Source: Meconema thalassinum | Taxonomy: Eukaryota; Arthropoda; Insecta; Orthoptera; Tettigoniidae | NCBI GenBank assembly: GCA_946902985.2 | Contig: OX336397.1 | Location: forward strand, 188,484,813 to 188,548,812 | Length of the DNA: 64,000 bases | Direction of reading: 5' to 3' | In this document: one piece after another, positions 32,455-42,371 of the stretch | Layout of the letters: each line of letters begins with the position of its first letter | Numbering within the stretch: the stretch's first letter is position 1 | Made by a program: the position numbers and the translations under genes | Notes under the pieces: generated by a model | What the model saw: the letters and a program-made list of their open reading frames with translations, nothing else | What the model was told of the DNA's origin: nothing | Database searches by the model: none

Positions 32455-34080
32455 TCATGTTTGAACAGTGGGATTGCGACATCATCATCTTATGGGGTCG
32501 TTCTGAACTCTTCCACAAATGCACACTCGGCATTCTGATAATGCAGCCCACAGATTTTGGAATGTCCACTCATAATGACTGTCACAAATACGATCGGGTC
32601 GATCTTACGGGGCTGGATGATAATAATAATAATATCCCCTGGCTGGAATGTCTCAACTATGCCTGATCTGATTCTAACATGAAATGTTCATGATATAACA
32701 TAAGCTCTCAGGGTCGCGCACTGTCACTCTGCATTCAGTTATGATACTAGTTCGAATTGGACACAATTCCAGTTTATAAACATTGTGCACTGAGTGGAAG
32801 TTTACACACAGTAAAATTGTCAGTCACTTGCGTGAAACAAATATATATTCACATACCTGTAATTCCTGAAGTATTTTCATAACGATGAATTTTCACAATC
32901 ACCATAATAATAATAATAATTTCATAGAATGAAATGGCACTTTACATTTCACGTAATGTTTTTCACATTATTGTAAGTTTTTCGCGTCCAATTGTCGGTT
33001 AACTGTTTTGTGTTGAACAGTGAGAATTTCTGAATCGTGGAGAGCTTCGGGTCTAATTACTTTTAAAAAGAGTTAGATTTTACATTTCGAGGAAAGACTC
33101 TTGATATTGTATGAATTTTTAGTTAAATGAAATGCAGGTTTTATTTTTTGAATTTTTGTTCTGATCTTTTAATTTATAAGCTTTGCATTATAGTGCATTT
33201 AATCTGGCGATGACCCAATAATGGGTCAAAAACATCATACAATACATTACATGTTAGAGGCGTCTTAATTTAAGTTTAAACATAACAGAAGTTAAAGCGT
33301 AAAACCAGCTCCTCCCGGTGATGGAGCTGAATTACTTTACGCTTGTGCATTTCAAACCGGCCAAATGAATTGTCCCTTATTTATTGGTTAAAATATAGGG
33401 AACCAAATACAAAGAGTTTTGTCTACCTCGTGTGTAAAATCAGAAAAGGTTTTGTCACAACCATCCAATCACAGGGTACCTGATCATTATATCCAAGGTA
33501 ACCGTTACCCATGATGCTTTGTGTTTGTTGCTGTGTAATACGCATTTTCAATTGAGTGCTTTTGAGTTCAATGTGTGTATTGGTAATTCCCTTTGCTTTT
33601 ATTTATAAGATGAGTGAGTTAGATGACACCTTAGTGGCTGTGGGTGCAGAGAACGATAGCTCGAGAAAATGGAGAGTTAATTTCTGAAAACAAGAAGCGG
33701 AATCGGTTATCATGAGCCCAAAAGCTTCAACTCATTCAATCCCTGCTCACATGGTGCAAGGAGGTTTTGTTCAAATATTTCATATCCAATTGCTATTATT
33801 ATGTAAGGAGAAACAATAATAAAGAGTAGGATCCTTTATTTTTGTATATTCTTTTTTTCTACTTTGTACAGTTTAGTTTTCATTTTATGGTTTATATTTT
33901 CACGATCTGCTTTGTAGTATTTATCTTCCGTTCTTCATTTGTGTAATTTGTGTTAATTTATCTGTTTTCTCTATTTTTCACTGATACATGTTGTTTAATC
34001 AGGTAATGTCAAGAAGGAATGTATTTGGGGTGGTGCCTGTGTTCCTGCATATTGCTCAATAAATAAGTAAATAAATAAAT
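32455..34080. other. No gene recognised; possible 3' tail of an element at the right
   Basis: Contains short (TAA)n runs (32619-32630, 32905-32920), a hairpin TGACCCAATAATGGGTCA at 33209-33226, and a short frame opening MSELDDTLVAVG at 33610 that stops after 25 codons. It ends with (AAATAAAT)n at about 34057-34082, which looks like the 3' tail of a non-LTR element whose body I cannot identify. Confidence 0.35.
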
Positions 34081-34287
34081 AATGGAGCTGCGTCTTATGG
34101 CGGCTTATTCAGAAGAACTGTACTTCGTATGTGGCTTCCGAGGAGTAATAGTGGTTTTGTGTGTGGTGCTGGTATTATCTTGTGAACTTGTTCGTGTATA
34201 TAGTGTTTTGGGGGTAATATTTAATATGAATTTTTACCATAAATATCCGCCATCTTGGTAATTGCGACAATAATTCCGTAGATTAGT

Positions 34288-34737
34288 ATGAATGTAGACG
34301 CATCGATCTTACTAATGGATCCTCTTGAGGGTACTTCCGGCAACGAGGAAACCAATATAACCATGGCCCCCTGCCCCCACTGCGGAAAATTCTTTGTATC
34401 TCGTCGCGGAGTTTCTATCCACATAAGTAGAGCTCATCCTGACGTACATCTAAATGTTCTTGTACAATGCCAGACGCAATCCACGCAAAATGAATGGACC
34501 CATCCCGAATTGTCTGAAAATGAACAGCAGGAGCTAGCACCCAGTGGCCCACTGAGCAAATATAAACAAGAAGTTACAGAATGGAAAGCACGTTTTAGTT
34601 GCACCGATAGTGACCTAAATTTGATGAATCAATCCAACAATTCGTCCACTTCTTGGCGAATGACTTCGATCTTCTACCCGGCCCAAAACACCCCGCTAGA
34701 AAGTATTATGAGGCCAGGAAAAATAGCTGTAGCATAA
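34288..34737 (+). pseudogene. R2-like N-terminal zinc-finger region
   Basis: ATG at 34288. Residues 33-53 form a CCHH finger: CPHCGKFFVSRRGVSIHISRAH (C-x2-C, then H-x4-H), as in the N-terminal DNA-binding finger of R2-type proteins. After about residue 115 the frame shifts; the true continuation (LANDFDLLPGPKHPARKYYE) runs in another frame from about 34648. Confidence 0.8.
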
Positions 34738-34883
34738 ATACTCAAAGAACGTATAAGCAAAGTTCTAATCCTGAGAGGTCTACGAAGAAGGACAGAAAAA
34801 ACGCCGTGATAAGTATAAATACCAGCTGGAACAATTTAACTACCACAACCAACGTCGGAAAGTAATTAGATCAGTACTTGTGA

Positions 34884-36206
34884 ATGATAAGCCCAGTTGT
34901 GGGATTGATGAGGAAACCGTGTGCGATGCATTCCATTTCACATTTCTCTAACTCAAATGACTATGTCAAGCAAGAATACATCTCATCGCTCAATGATACT
35001 GAGAGAATCACTTTAGACGATACATACGTAACAACTGTAAGTAAGGAAGAAATATCCGTCGCAATAAATATGATTCTATCTGATACTGCCCCTGGTCCTG
35101 ATCACGTTTTACCTACAGTTAAAAAGGATGGAATGGCGATAAAAATTATCGCTCTTATCGCCACAAGAATTCTGCAGACGGGACACGTTCCTCCTTGCTT
35201 TCAGGGAACCAGAACGGTAGTGATTGATAAAGTGGGGAATTCAGATGATATTTCGAACTAGAGACCAATCACAATTGTATCCGTAGTTCGCAGAGCCATC
35301 GAAAGAGTGCTAGGCAGATGTCTCAGAGAGTTCATCTCATTCAATGAGCATCAGTGTGGATTTACTCGATCACCTGGTACATTTATGAACACATCCTTGC
35401 TTAGATCAAGTATGGTATCAGCCAAAACTCAAAAACGTAACGTCACTATCGTCTTCTTAGATATCAGAAAGTCATTTGATAACATCGGACACCTGCATTT
35501 AAAGAAATCACTTGAAGTAACCCCTATACCTTCTAAATTAGCTACTATAGTTCTAAATCTGCAGTCCAATAACCAGACTTGCGTGGAAGTTAATCGTAGG
35601 ATAACTATACCCATTGTTCTAGGACGTGATGTAATGCAAGAGTCTCCACTCTCGCCCAAATTATACAATTTGGCCACAGATCACATACTAAATGAATTGT
35701 CTGAAGAATCAATTGGCAGCGAGTTTAAATACAACTTAGTTCCGACTTTAAGTCCAGTGACAGTGCTTGGCTTTACAGACGACACGGTTATGATAACTAA
35801 GGATGCCAAATCAGCTTTAGAGCCTACTCGAATGGCTATGTGAAGATTCCAATCTATTGGATTGGAAATAAATCTGGCAAAATCTGTAGCTATCAATATT
35901 TGCTAAGGAAAACTAACTACCAACCACCTTGAAATCTTGCCAGGCACCGTTATCTCATGCATATCGTCTGACGAATGCGTTCGTTACCTAGGCATAAATT
36001 TTTCTGACATCTGTCTCTTCAAACCACAAGAGGCCCTGTCGGATCTGAAAGACGAACTCGACCTCCTTACCTCTAGCCCGCTATTACACCCCGACCAAAA
36101 ATTATGTAATATGAACACTTCCATTTGTCCATCCCTCGTCTATACGTTCCAGGCAATGCCATTAAAATCAATTTCAATGAAATTTCTAGACGATGCCGAT
36201 AAATAA
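34884..36206 (+). pseudogene. R2-like reverse transcriptase region
   Basis: Pieces at 34884-35261, 35307-35843 and 35937-36206 give, in order, TAPGPDHVLP, QGTRTVVIDKVGN, RPITIVSVVRR (after a TAG at 35259-35261), FLDIRKSFDNIG (first catalytic Asp), MQESPLSPKLYNLATDHIL and FTDDTVMIT (catalytic Asp pair, replacing the usual FADD), then RYLGINFS. The GDP/GDPLSP motif is altered to QESPLSP. Stops at 35259, 35841 and 35903 (TAA in ICTAAGG context) inactivate it. Confidence 0.83.
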
Positions 36207-36319
36207 TCAAGGGAGCTTTGAAAGATATAATTTAATCACCCACAGATACTCCAGACGCAATGGTCTATACATATAGAAAGTACAAAGGTCTCGGATTATT
36301 TAGGATGCAATGAGAGGCT

Positions 36320-37100
36320 GTGCTCCAGCAAATAAATGGTTTACGAACTCTCCGAAAAACACAAAATGAATCCATTCGGAACACGAGAGACATTGGAAAA
36401 GAGGTCGATGTTTGTTTAACAAAACTTAGCATAAGTGGAACACAAACATTTCTTGGTCCTCGAGATAACTTTGTAGACCCTCAAAAAGTACAGTCATATT
36501 TAAGAGATCAACAGTTTGAAGCGTGGTGTCGTTTATCTCAGAAAGGAAAAGGGGTCATTCTCTACAAGCAGTTCACGCCACCTAATAAATGGGTGTGGCA
36601 CCACAAGGGTCTTTCCAGCTCTGAATGGAAGGATGAACTGAAGCTTGTATGTAATGTAGCCGCAGTTAGAGTTGTACCTGGCAGAAGCTGGGATGATAAC
36701 CGTTGTCGTCGCTGTGGCAACGAGATTGAAACCCTCCCTCATGTCCTTGGGTTCTGCAATTATGGTGAGGCTCTACGTAACTCAAGACATCACTCAGTAA
36801 GATCCATCCTTGCGGAGAGTCTGAAGAATGTTGGCTTCGTGGTGCATGAAGAAGTATCAGGGCTAGCAACGAAGGCAGTACCAGGCGCATTGACATCATA
36901 GCCTACAAGTAGGATAAAAAGAAGGGTTATATATTGGATCCAACCGTGCGTTTTGAAACCCATGCCGAATAGCCAGATGAAGTGAACAATGAATAGAAGG
37001 ATATTTACGAGCCTACAGTCCCCTTCTACAAGGAAAAATACCGCCTTCAAGGAATAGAAGTTATTGGGTTATTAGTGAGGGCCCGGGGAACAATACCTTC
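36320..37100 (+). pseudogene. R2-like CCHC knuckle and restriction-like endonuclease
   Basis: The frame at 36320-36901 contains SWDDNRCRRCGNEIETLPHV followed by LGFC, the CCHC knuckle (C-x2-C-x7-H-x4-C) typical of RLE elements. After a frameshift near 36880 come RRIDIIAYK and GYILDPTVRFE, the RR-D and PD-(D/E)xK signature of the endonuclease that nicks the target DNA. Stops at about 36910, 36970 and 36990 break this last part. Confidence 0.8.
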
Positions 37101-37269
37101 TCTTTTTGCTGCAACATCCAGAAAATTTCATAGCTCAAATGCCACCATTAATACCATAGCAGTAACAGCCCTTAAAGGATCCATTAGTATTTTGATAAAT
37201 CACTTATACTCGTAAATTATGTGTATTTTAAGGCTGAATAGCTTTTTTAATTATTTATTTTTAGTAACG

Positions 37270-37791
37270 GTGTGCTCACTCTTCATTTCTTTTATTCTAA
37301 TTTACATGTATGTCATACATTTCATACTTCATTAGACGTATAAGCCTACTTTCGATTTTTGCAAAAAATGAAAGTAGACTTATGAGATCTACACAGGGCC
37401 AAAAATTGTGTGTCTGTGTGTGTGAGTGTGTGTACTCTGAATGTCTGCCCCTCCCCCTATCAATTCGAACACGGTGAAACCGAATTGAACGAAATTTGGT
37501 ACAGAGGTAGAACTAGCAAAGGACACCTCAGTGTCATGTTTTATATCGCCGCCAACTTGACGAAAACGTAATGGCGGCCACCCAAATGTTCAAAGCTTAA
37601 ATCAAATTACGACCAACCTAATCATCTGATCTCTACCAAATTTAGTAACATTATACCTTTATGAATGAAGAATCTTTTGACTCATCAACAAGGTTATCTG
37701 CCCAATAGTTTGCAGATGGCGGCCATGCATGTGTGCAAATCGATTCCCCCTATCAATTCAAACATGGTGATACCGAATTGAACGAAATTTT
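37270..37791. repeat. Dispersed repeat with head hairpin and ~293-bp internal period
   Basis: Begins with a stem-loop: TAAGCCTACTTTC near 37340 pairs with GAAAGTAGACTTA at 37370-37382 (one mismatch). A (TG)n stretch follows, then CCCCCTATCAATTCGAACAC and CCGAATTGAACGAAATTTGG at 37453 and again at 37746. The repeat at 53.63 kb has the same head (hairpin, AGGCTTATGAGATC, TG-rich) and the same ATGGCGGCC modules. The gypsy element inserted at the end of this repeat. Confidence 0.65.
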
Positions 37792-37795
37792 GTAC
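37792..37795. repeat. Target-site duplication (GTAC), left
   Basis: GTAC directly before the 5' LTR, matched by GTAC at 51664-51667 after the 3' LTR. Four-base duplications are normal for gypsy-type integrases. Confidence 0.7.
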
Positions 37796-38776
37796 TGTAC
37801 CATTATCCTCATATTGACATGATGAGTAGTGCAGCTTGCAGTTCATTTTGAAGCTTAGCGCGACCCACAGTTGCAAGCTGAGATAGGTCCAGCTGGGAGA
37901 TTTCGGTATTTTCCGAGTACCGGCGAGCACGCACGAAGTCATCGGGATAAGGCTCCAACATGGCCACCATTGACCTAGTTTATTGGTCGTACACCAGGAT
38001 TACATTTATCAATAATAAGATGAAAAGAGAATATCATGCAAGATTTGCAGTATTATACAAGATTCTAGATCAGAACGTGATATGTGTTTCGATATATATA
38101 TATACATGTTAATTATTTGTCTGAAACATTGTAAGTTATGGATTACATCCACCAATGAGAGATCAGTTTGATCCTTGTCACGCCGTGGTGGGGGAAGCAG
38201 GAAGCTAGTTGAAATCATTCCCACTCAGCTGTGAGCAGACCGTTTTTCATAGTGCATGAAAACACATCTCGTATAGAAAACTGAGAACGCGTTTCGTAAT
38301 TCCAGTGCGACGCGATAAATACATCAAACACTTTGATGCTTATACAGAGCCAGTGTCGAAGGGCTCTGTTAATTTTTACACAAGATGCAGTCTTGTCAAG
38401 TAATACACGCGAGTGGAACTTGCGTTGTTCACTAATAAAGACACACTCTTATTATACTGTGTGGACTTTAATATATATCGCTACAAGGATGAACATTATA
38501 AGGAACTCTAATTACAGTAAAATAAGCTGCTAGTAGCGACAGTGAACTTTGCTTTCAAAAGCAGTGCCATACACACTTGTATAAGACATCGAATGCGCAG
38601 CAATGCTAGTGAACTTTAAATATTATTCCTCATTTCTAAAAGACACATTCTTTGACAAGATGTCGAGAGGAATAATTATAGTGCTGTTTATTTCATCAAT
38701 TATGGCAGGTTAAAAGCACAGTGACATGAACACTGCTGAACCGGCGTAGTATCGAACATTTCAAAGAATAATTGCC

Positions 38777-39068
38777 ATGGATCCGGTAATGACTGATGCA
38801 CATTGCGGGGTCACTTGTGTCCAGCGTATTAGTGGTTCTGAATGCTATTCGCATTGGCAGTCATCCGTGTTCCGTTTATTGACATTTCGGTTCGATATGA
38901 ATACCGCGATACTATGAACTTTGTACAGGACGGTGTTGGAGACTTGAAGCAGCGATAACTGACCGTTCATCCAGGATGGATGATAGCCTGTTAAACCAGG
39001 GAGAACGTGCGGAGTGGAACGTGTTCACTGGTTCGATTCTCGACGACCTGGGTAGTCCTAGTTACTAG
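38777..39068 (+). pseudogene. Sense frame inside the 5' LTR
   Basis: From ATG at 38777 the frame runs 46 codons (MDPVMTDAHCGVTC...) to a TGA at about 38915. After a small deletion relative to the 3' LTR, it reopens in a shifted frame (ELCTGRCW, then SSRMDDSLLNQGERAEW) to a stop at 39066-39068. The 3' LTR copy (49159-49511) lacks 34 bp near its start but is open where this copy is broken. Together they show that the ancestral LTR had a sense frame of well over 100 codons. No known domain is recognised. It could be an accessory product or chance. Confidence 0.4.
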
Positions 39069-39395
39069 TACATTTGAGGAAAGATGTGATATGCAAAGGA
39101 TATCAATGCTCTCATTTGGAACTTCAAGATTCAACAAGGTACAGCACACTTAGTCTCGTCTTTCGTAGTAGAGTGTAGATATTTCAATGCTAATTTCTGC
39201 CATTATTTCTAGTGTATTTCGTTTTTGAGTAGTATGTCGAACTATAGAATTTAGACATGACGTTCTAATCATAACGGATTTTATAATCGATAGGTTTTAG
39301 ACTCCAATAAAGAGTGCAACCATTTTTCACCTTGTAGTTAAATATGTTTAAGTAGTTTTCATAGTAAATTCGGTAAATATTTTCTTGAAACTTTC

Positions 39396-39890
39396 TTAGT
39401 GTAGTGAAGAGGATTTCGATAGGCACATTTGTGATTCAGCGTAGTTTATCAACGTGATGAACTCTTTTTTTATGTCAGTTTGTGACATTCTTCGCATCGG
39501 TAGACTCTGTTTTTGAGCTACATTTTCATAATGAACTTCTGGAGTATTGTACTGTACATTCGAGTGATTCGTTTCAGAATGTAATACAGACTTTGATAGC
39601 AAGTTATAAGCTTTGTGAAGCCTTTCTACAGAGAAGTTTGATCCTTCGCTTATGCTAGGGACCATTATCTGTGCTTTTGAAAGATAGAGACTTGTAATGT
39701 TTTCTAACCGGTCAATTGCGCTAATTGCTATGATTACCATGTCAGGTGGTGTAGAGACTTTACTTTTGTTTCTAGAATTCATTTGTGCAGAGGTGTACCG
39801 AAACTTGGCTAGGTAAACTTTCTTTACGTTTTTTTAAATTGCGATTTTGATTCACGATAGCCTCACGTGTGAAGGCATCGTTAGATCCAT
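39396..39890 (-). pseudogene. Antisense frame inside the 5' LTR
   Basis: The open part (39782 to 39396, 128 codons) contains PPDMVIIAISAIDRLENITS and ends in a serine-rich tail. The frame's apparent start (MDLTMPSHVR, ATG at 39890) is separated by stops in this copy but open in the 3' LTR, where MDLNYTFMREANVNQN leads directly into the shared block. No domain recognised. The predicted promoter palindrome (TATTTATA read on this strand) lies about 100 bp upstream of the ATG. Confidence 0.4.
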
Positions 39891-39990
39891 GTTCGATGGA
39901 ATTTATCATTGTATTTAACTATAGCCTATTGACTATTGAATATTCTGAAAAACATTTACTTTTTTATCCAGTGTATATCCCAGATTTAAT

Positions 39991-40008
39991 GAATGTATAA
40001 ATACATTC
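39991..40008. promoter_or_regulatory. Palindromic TATA-like element in the LTR
   Basis: GAATGTATAAATACATTC: 8-base arms around AA, giving TATAAATA on the plus strand and TATTTATA on the minus strand. It is preserved in the 3' LTR at 50334-50351 despite divergence around it. It could serve transcription in either direction. Confidence 0.35.
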
Positions 40009-40541
40009 TTATAAAGGAAGATTATTGTAATTCAATTTCGGAAAGCATAGGTGTTTATTCTAAAAGGATATTTTTATTATTGAGAGAATCCAATCTACAT
40101 AATTGAAAAGTAATGTAAAACTCTGTATAAACTCTAACAACGATGTAATAATACTAATAATCAGCTGAAAATGAAAAGTAAGAATAAAATTCGTCGTTCA
40201 CCAATGAGGGTAACCAATATGCGTTAATATATATGTTTATGACATATGAATCTTGAAATGAGTACTCAGGGGAGTACAAATGTATAAGAATAGAGCCATG
40301 TGGAAGCATTAAAAAGAAAATATACATTCAAGTGAATATTTAAGAGTGTTCCATGGAAACTAGTCCATGATGATTGTTATTTTGTAGTCAAGTATAAATT
40401 GACTGACTTTCAAGTTTAATTCATCGTATCACTACAAGCGTTTTTCCGTTGTTTAGAAGCATGCAAGCTGTAATGTGAGAGATTAATACATGTGCTGAAT
40501 GATATCAATCTTAAATATTCAGGATTTAATCACTATCCTGA

Positions 40542-40784
40542 CAAAGGTTTTACAGTTATCCTGATCAGTTATTTTTGGTGATTACTGCTATCATTAAAGT
40601 AAAGTTAACCTCTACTGAGCTTTATCGCTTGGTCGGAGAGGACCAATTTAAACATTTTCACACTTATGAAAATACAACTACTAACCTTATTCTAATGGAA
40701 GGATGTTCAGATGTTGCTTGCGAAATTGAAGAAGACACACTTGGAGGGTATAAAGTGTATATTAGTGTAAATTTCTGTATATAA
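40542..40784 (+). other. Second sense frame in the 5' LTR, no ATG
   Basis: About 80 codons are open between TGA (about 40539) and TAA (about 40782), with KLTSTELYRLVGEDQFKHFH and EEDTLGGYKVYISVN. The 3' LTR repeats it with the same frame except for a TGA near 51058. There is no ATG near the start, so it would need splicing (TTTTACAG lies just upstream, near 40547-40554). No domain recognised. Confidence 0.25.
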
Positions 40785-41395
40785 GTTATATTGCAATTTG
40801 TAGGCTTAAAATTGACCTACATAAACGTGGAAATAATTTTCAATAATGCTATTGGAGCATTACTTGTGTTATAGTAGGGTGTTCATTTAAATAGTGTTCA
40901 ACTTAATTTTGTCTTTTGTGGGAATACAGTTCGTCTAGTGATGACTAGAAGATATATTCATGTCACTTGGGTTTAACTTCCATCTGAAGCTGCATTTGCT
41001 TTTCTTTTCTTGTTGTGTTGTTATAGCAATTTCTGCTATAATTCCATTCCTGAATTAATCTTGAAGAATTTCATTTTAATTCTTTCAGAGTGATACTTTA
41101 TAGCTGCGATAAGAGGTCTCGTTAAGGAAACCATTGCAGGCATTTCAGTGTTTTTCCACGCTTTCGAGATTACGTTTTTACGTTGTTCTTGTGTTCTTTC
41201 GAGCTAGATTTTCTTTCTTTGCCATGGTCTTTCTTAACGTTCCCTCAGTTAGTTAATCCTTGTGCCCCATTATCCTCGTCACTTGTTGGGTAGAATCTGG
41301 GGGTTTTCTAGCCGGGGTCTTCAGGTTCTACAATCCAGTTTCCATCGAGGGATATCAACAAGCTGATGGTAAGTATTTTCGGGTCCATAGGGATT

Positions 41396-41406
41396 TGGCG
41401 CCCAAC
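41396..41406 (+). promoter_or_regulatory. Primer-binding site, tRNA-Lys type
   Basis: TGGCGCCCAAC, 8 bases after the LTR end, is complementary to the 3' end of insect tRNA-Lys(CUU) (GTTGGGCGCCA), the primer type used by Drosophila gypsy. The match ends after 11 bases, as expected for an old copy. Confidence 0.85.
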
Positions 41407-42371
41407 TATTCGGAAAGAATTAACTGAAATACCTTGTAGTAATTCAGTAATTCAGGTCCGCAATGGATTGGAATTCGAGAAAACTGGAATACCAGGTTCG
41501 ATGCCAGCCATAAGACGCCATTTCATGTTCATTTCGAATCTTGTGTTGGAACACGGGGAAGGTGTCTTGTGTTAGCCAACTCTGACGCCATTGTAGCGAT
41601 CATTGCGAATTCGTTGAATGAACGTCAGAAAGTAATGGTATACCGACATTTTTAGCAAGAAATGTTGGAATTCACGTGTGAACAAAGCGTTTATGATATA
41701 ACTCAATCTGCATGACAGACATGTAGAAACGCAACCATTATTAGGTTTTGGTCTTTTTTTAAAGTGGTGCAACACTAATTTGTCATAGATTGACGATTCG
41801 AGTATGAGCAGTGAAAGACATACTTCGGAATCTTTACTGGCCTGTTCAATCGAATGGAGGCTTTTGATGCAATTCACGTATGAGCTGCATTCAAATAGCT
41901 TGACTTAGTTGAATCCGGCCGATGGGGATTTCTAAACTCATCGTAATAATAGGATATTTTATTCATTTAAATTCTTGTCAGATTAGGATATTTGAGGAAA
42001 TATCACTGATATAATGTATCACACATTTTACTGTAGGGTGTTCCACATTTATGTAAGGTTTTAATAATAATTAAATTTAGTATAGCTTTAAGGATTAATG
42101 CTATACGCTAAGGAAGCTTCAAATATGGCAGTAAATTTTTATTGAAATGTTCATGCTTTGCTGAGGTTTAAGGAGTGTTCATGTGTTTGTGTTTATTTGT
42201 GTGAACTATATATATATGAGGTCTGATAAAGGTGAAGAGGTCACTGACTTTAAGTGATTGTATAAGATGATTCCGAGTAAGATATACTCAATACAGGAAA
42301 CATAGAATGCCCAGAGTAGAGGGTTATTTCGGGACGTAGTTGCTGAGAGCCTACGCAATGACATTTCTGTT
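41407..42371 (+). other. Untranslated leader between primer site and gag
   Basis: About 960 bp with no long plus-strand frame. A minus-strand frame of 101 codons (41877 to 41572) has no recognised domain. It presumably holds the packaging signal; nothing specific is visible. Confidence 0.5.

Larger units (their letters stand above)
34200..37220 (+). mobile_element. R2-like (RLE-type) non-LTR retrotransposon, decayed
   Basis: One plus-strand element in the R2 order: an N-terminal C2H2 finger, reverse transcriptase, a CCHC knuckle and a restriction-like endonuclease. It is broken by stops and frameshifts between 34.7 and 37.1 kb. Ends are approximate. Unlike the RTE copies it retains both its 5' and 3' coding parts. 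Confidence 0.82.
37796..41387 (+). repeat. 5' LTR (3592 bp)
   Basis: Starts TGTACCATTATCC and ends TTTTCGGGTCCA, giving TG...CA ends. It aligns throughout with 48200-51663, with substitutions and small indels; one 34-bp segment near 38815-38850 is missing from the 3' copy. A near-perfect palindrome around TATAAATA lies at 39991-40008. It carries remnants of reading frames on both strands, annotated separately. Confidence 0.93.

Noticed and set aside
39028..39042. B-box-like GGTTCGATTCTCG inside the 5' LTR
   Set aside because: The word is not preserved in the 3' LTR (GGTTCTATTCCCG) and has no A-box upstream; it belongs to the LTR sequence.
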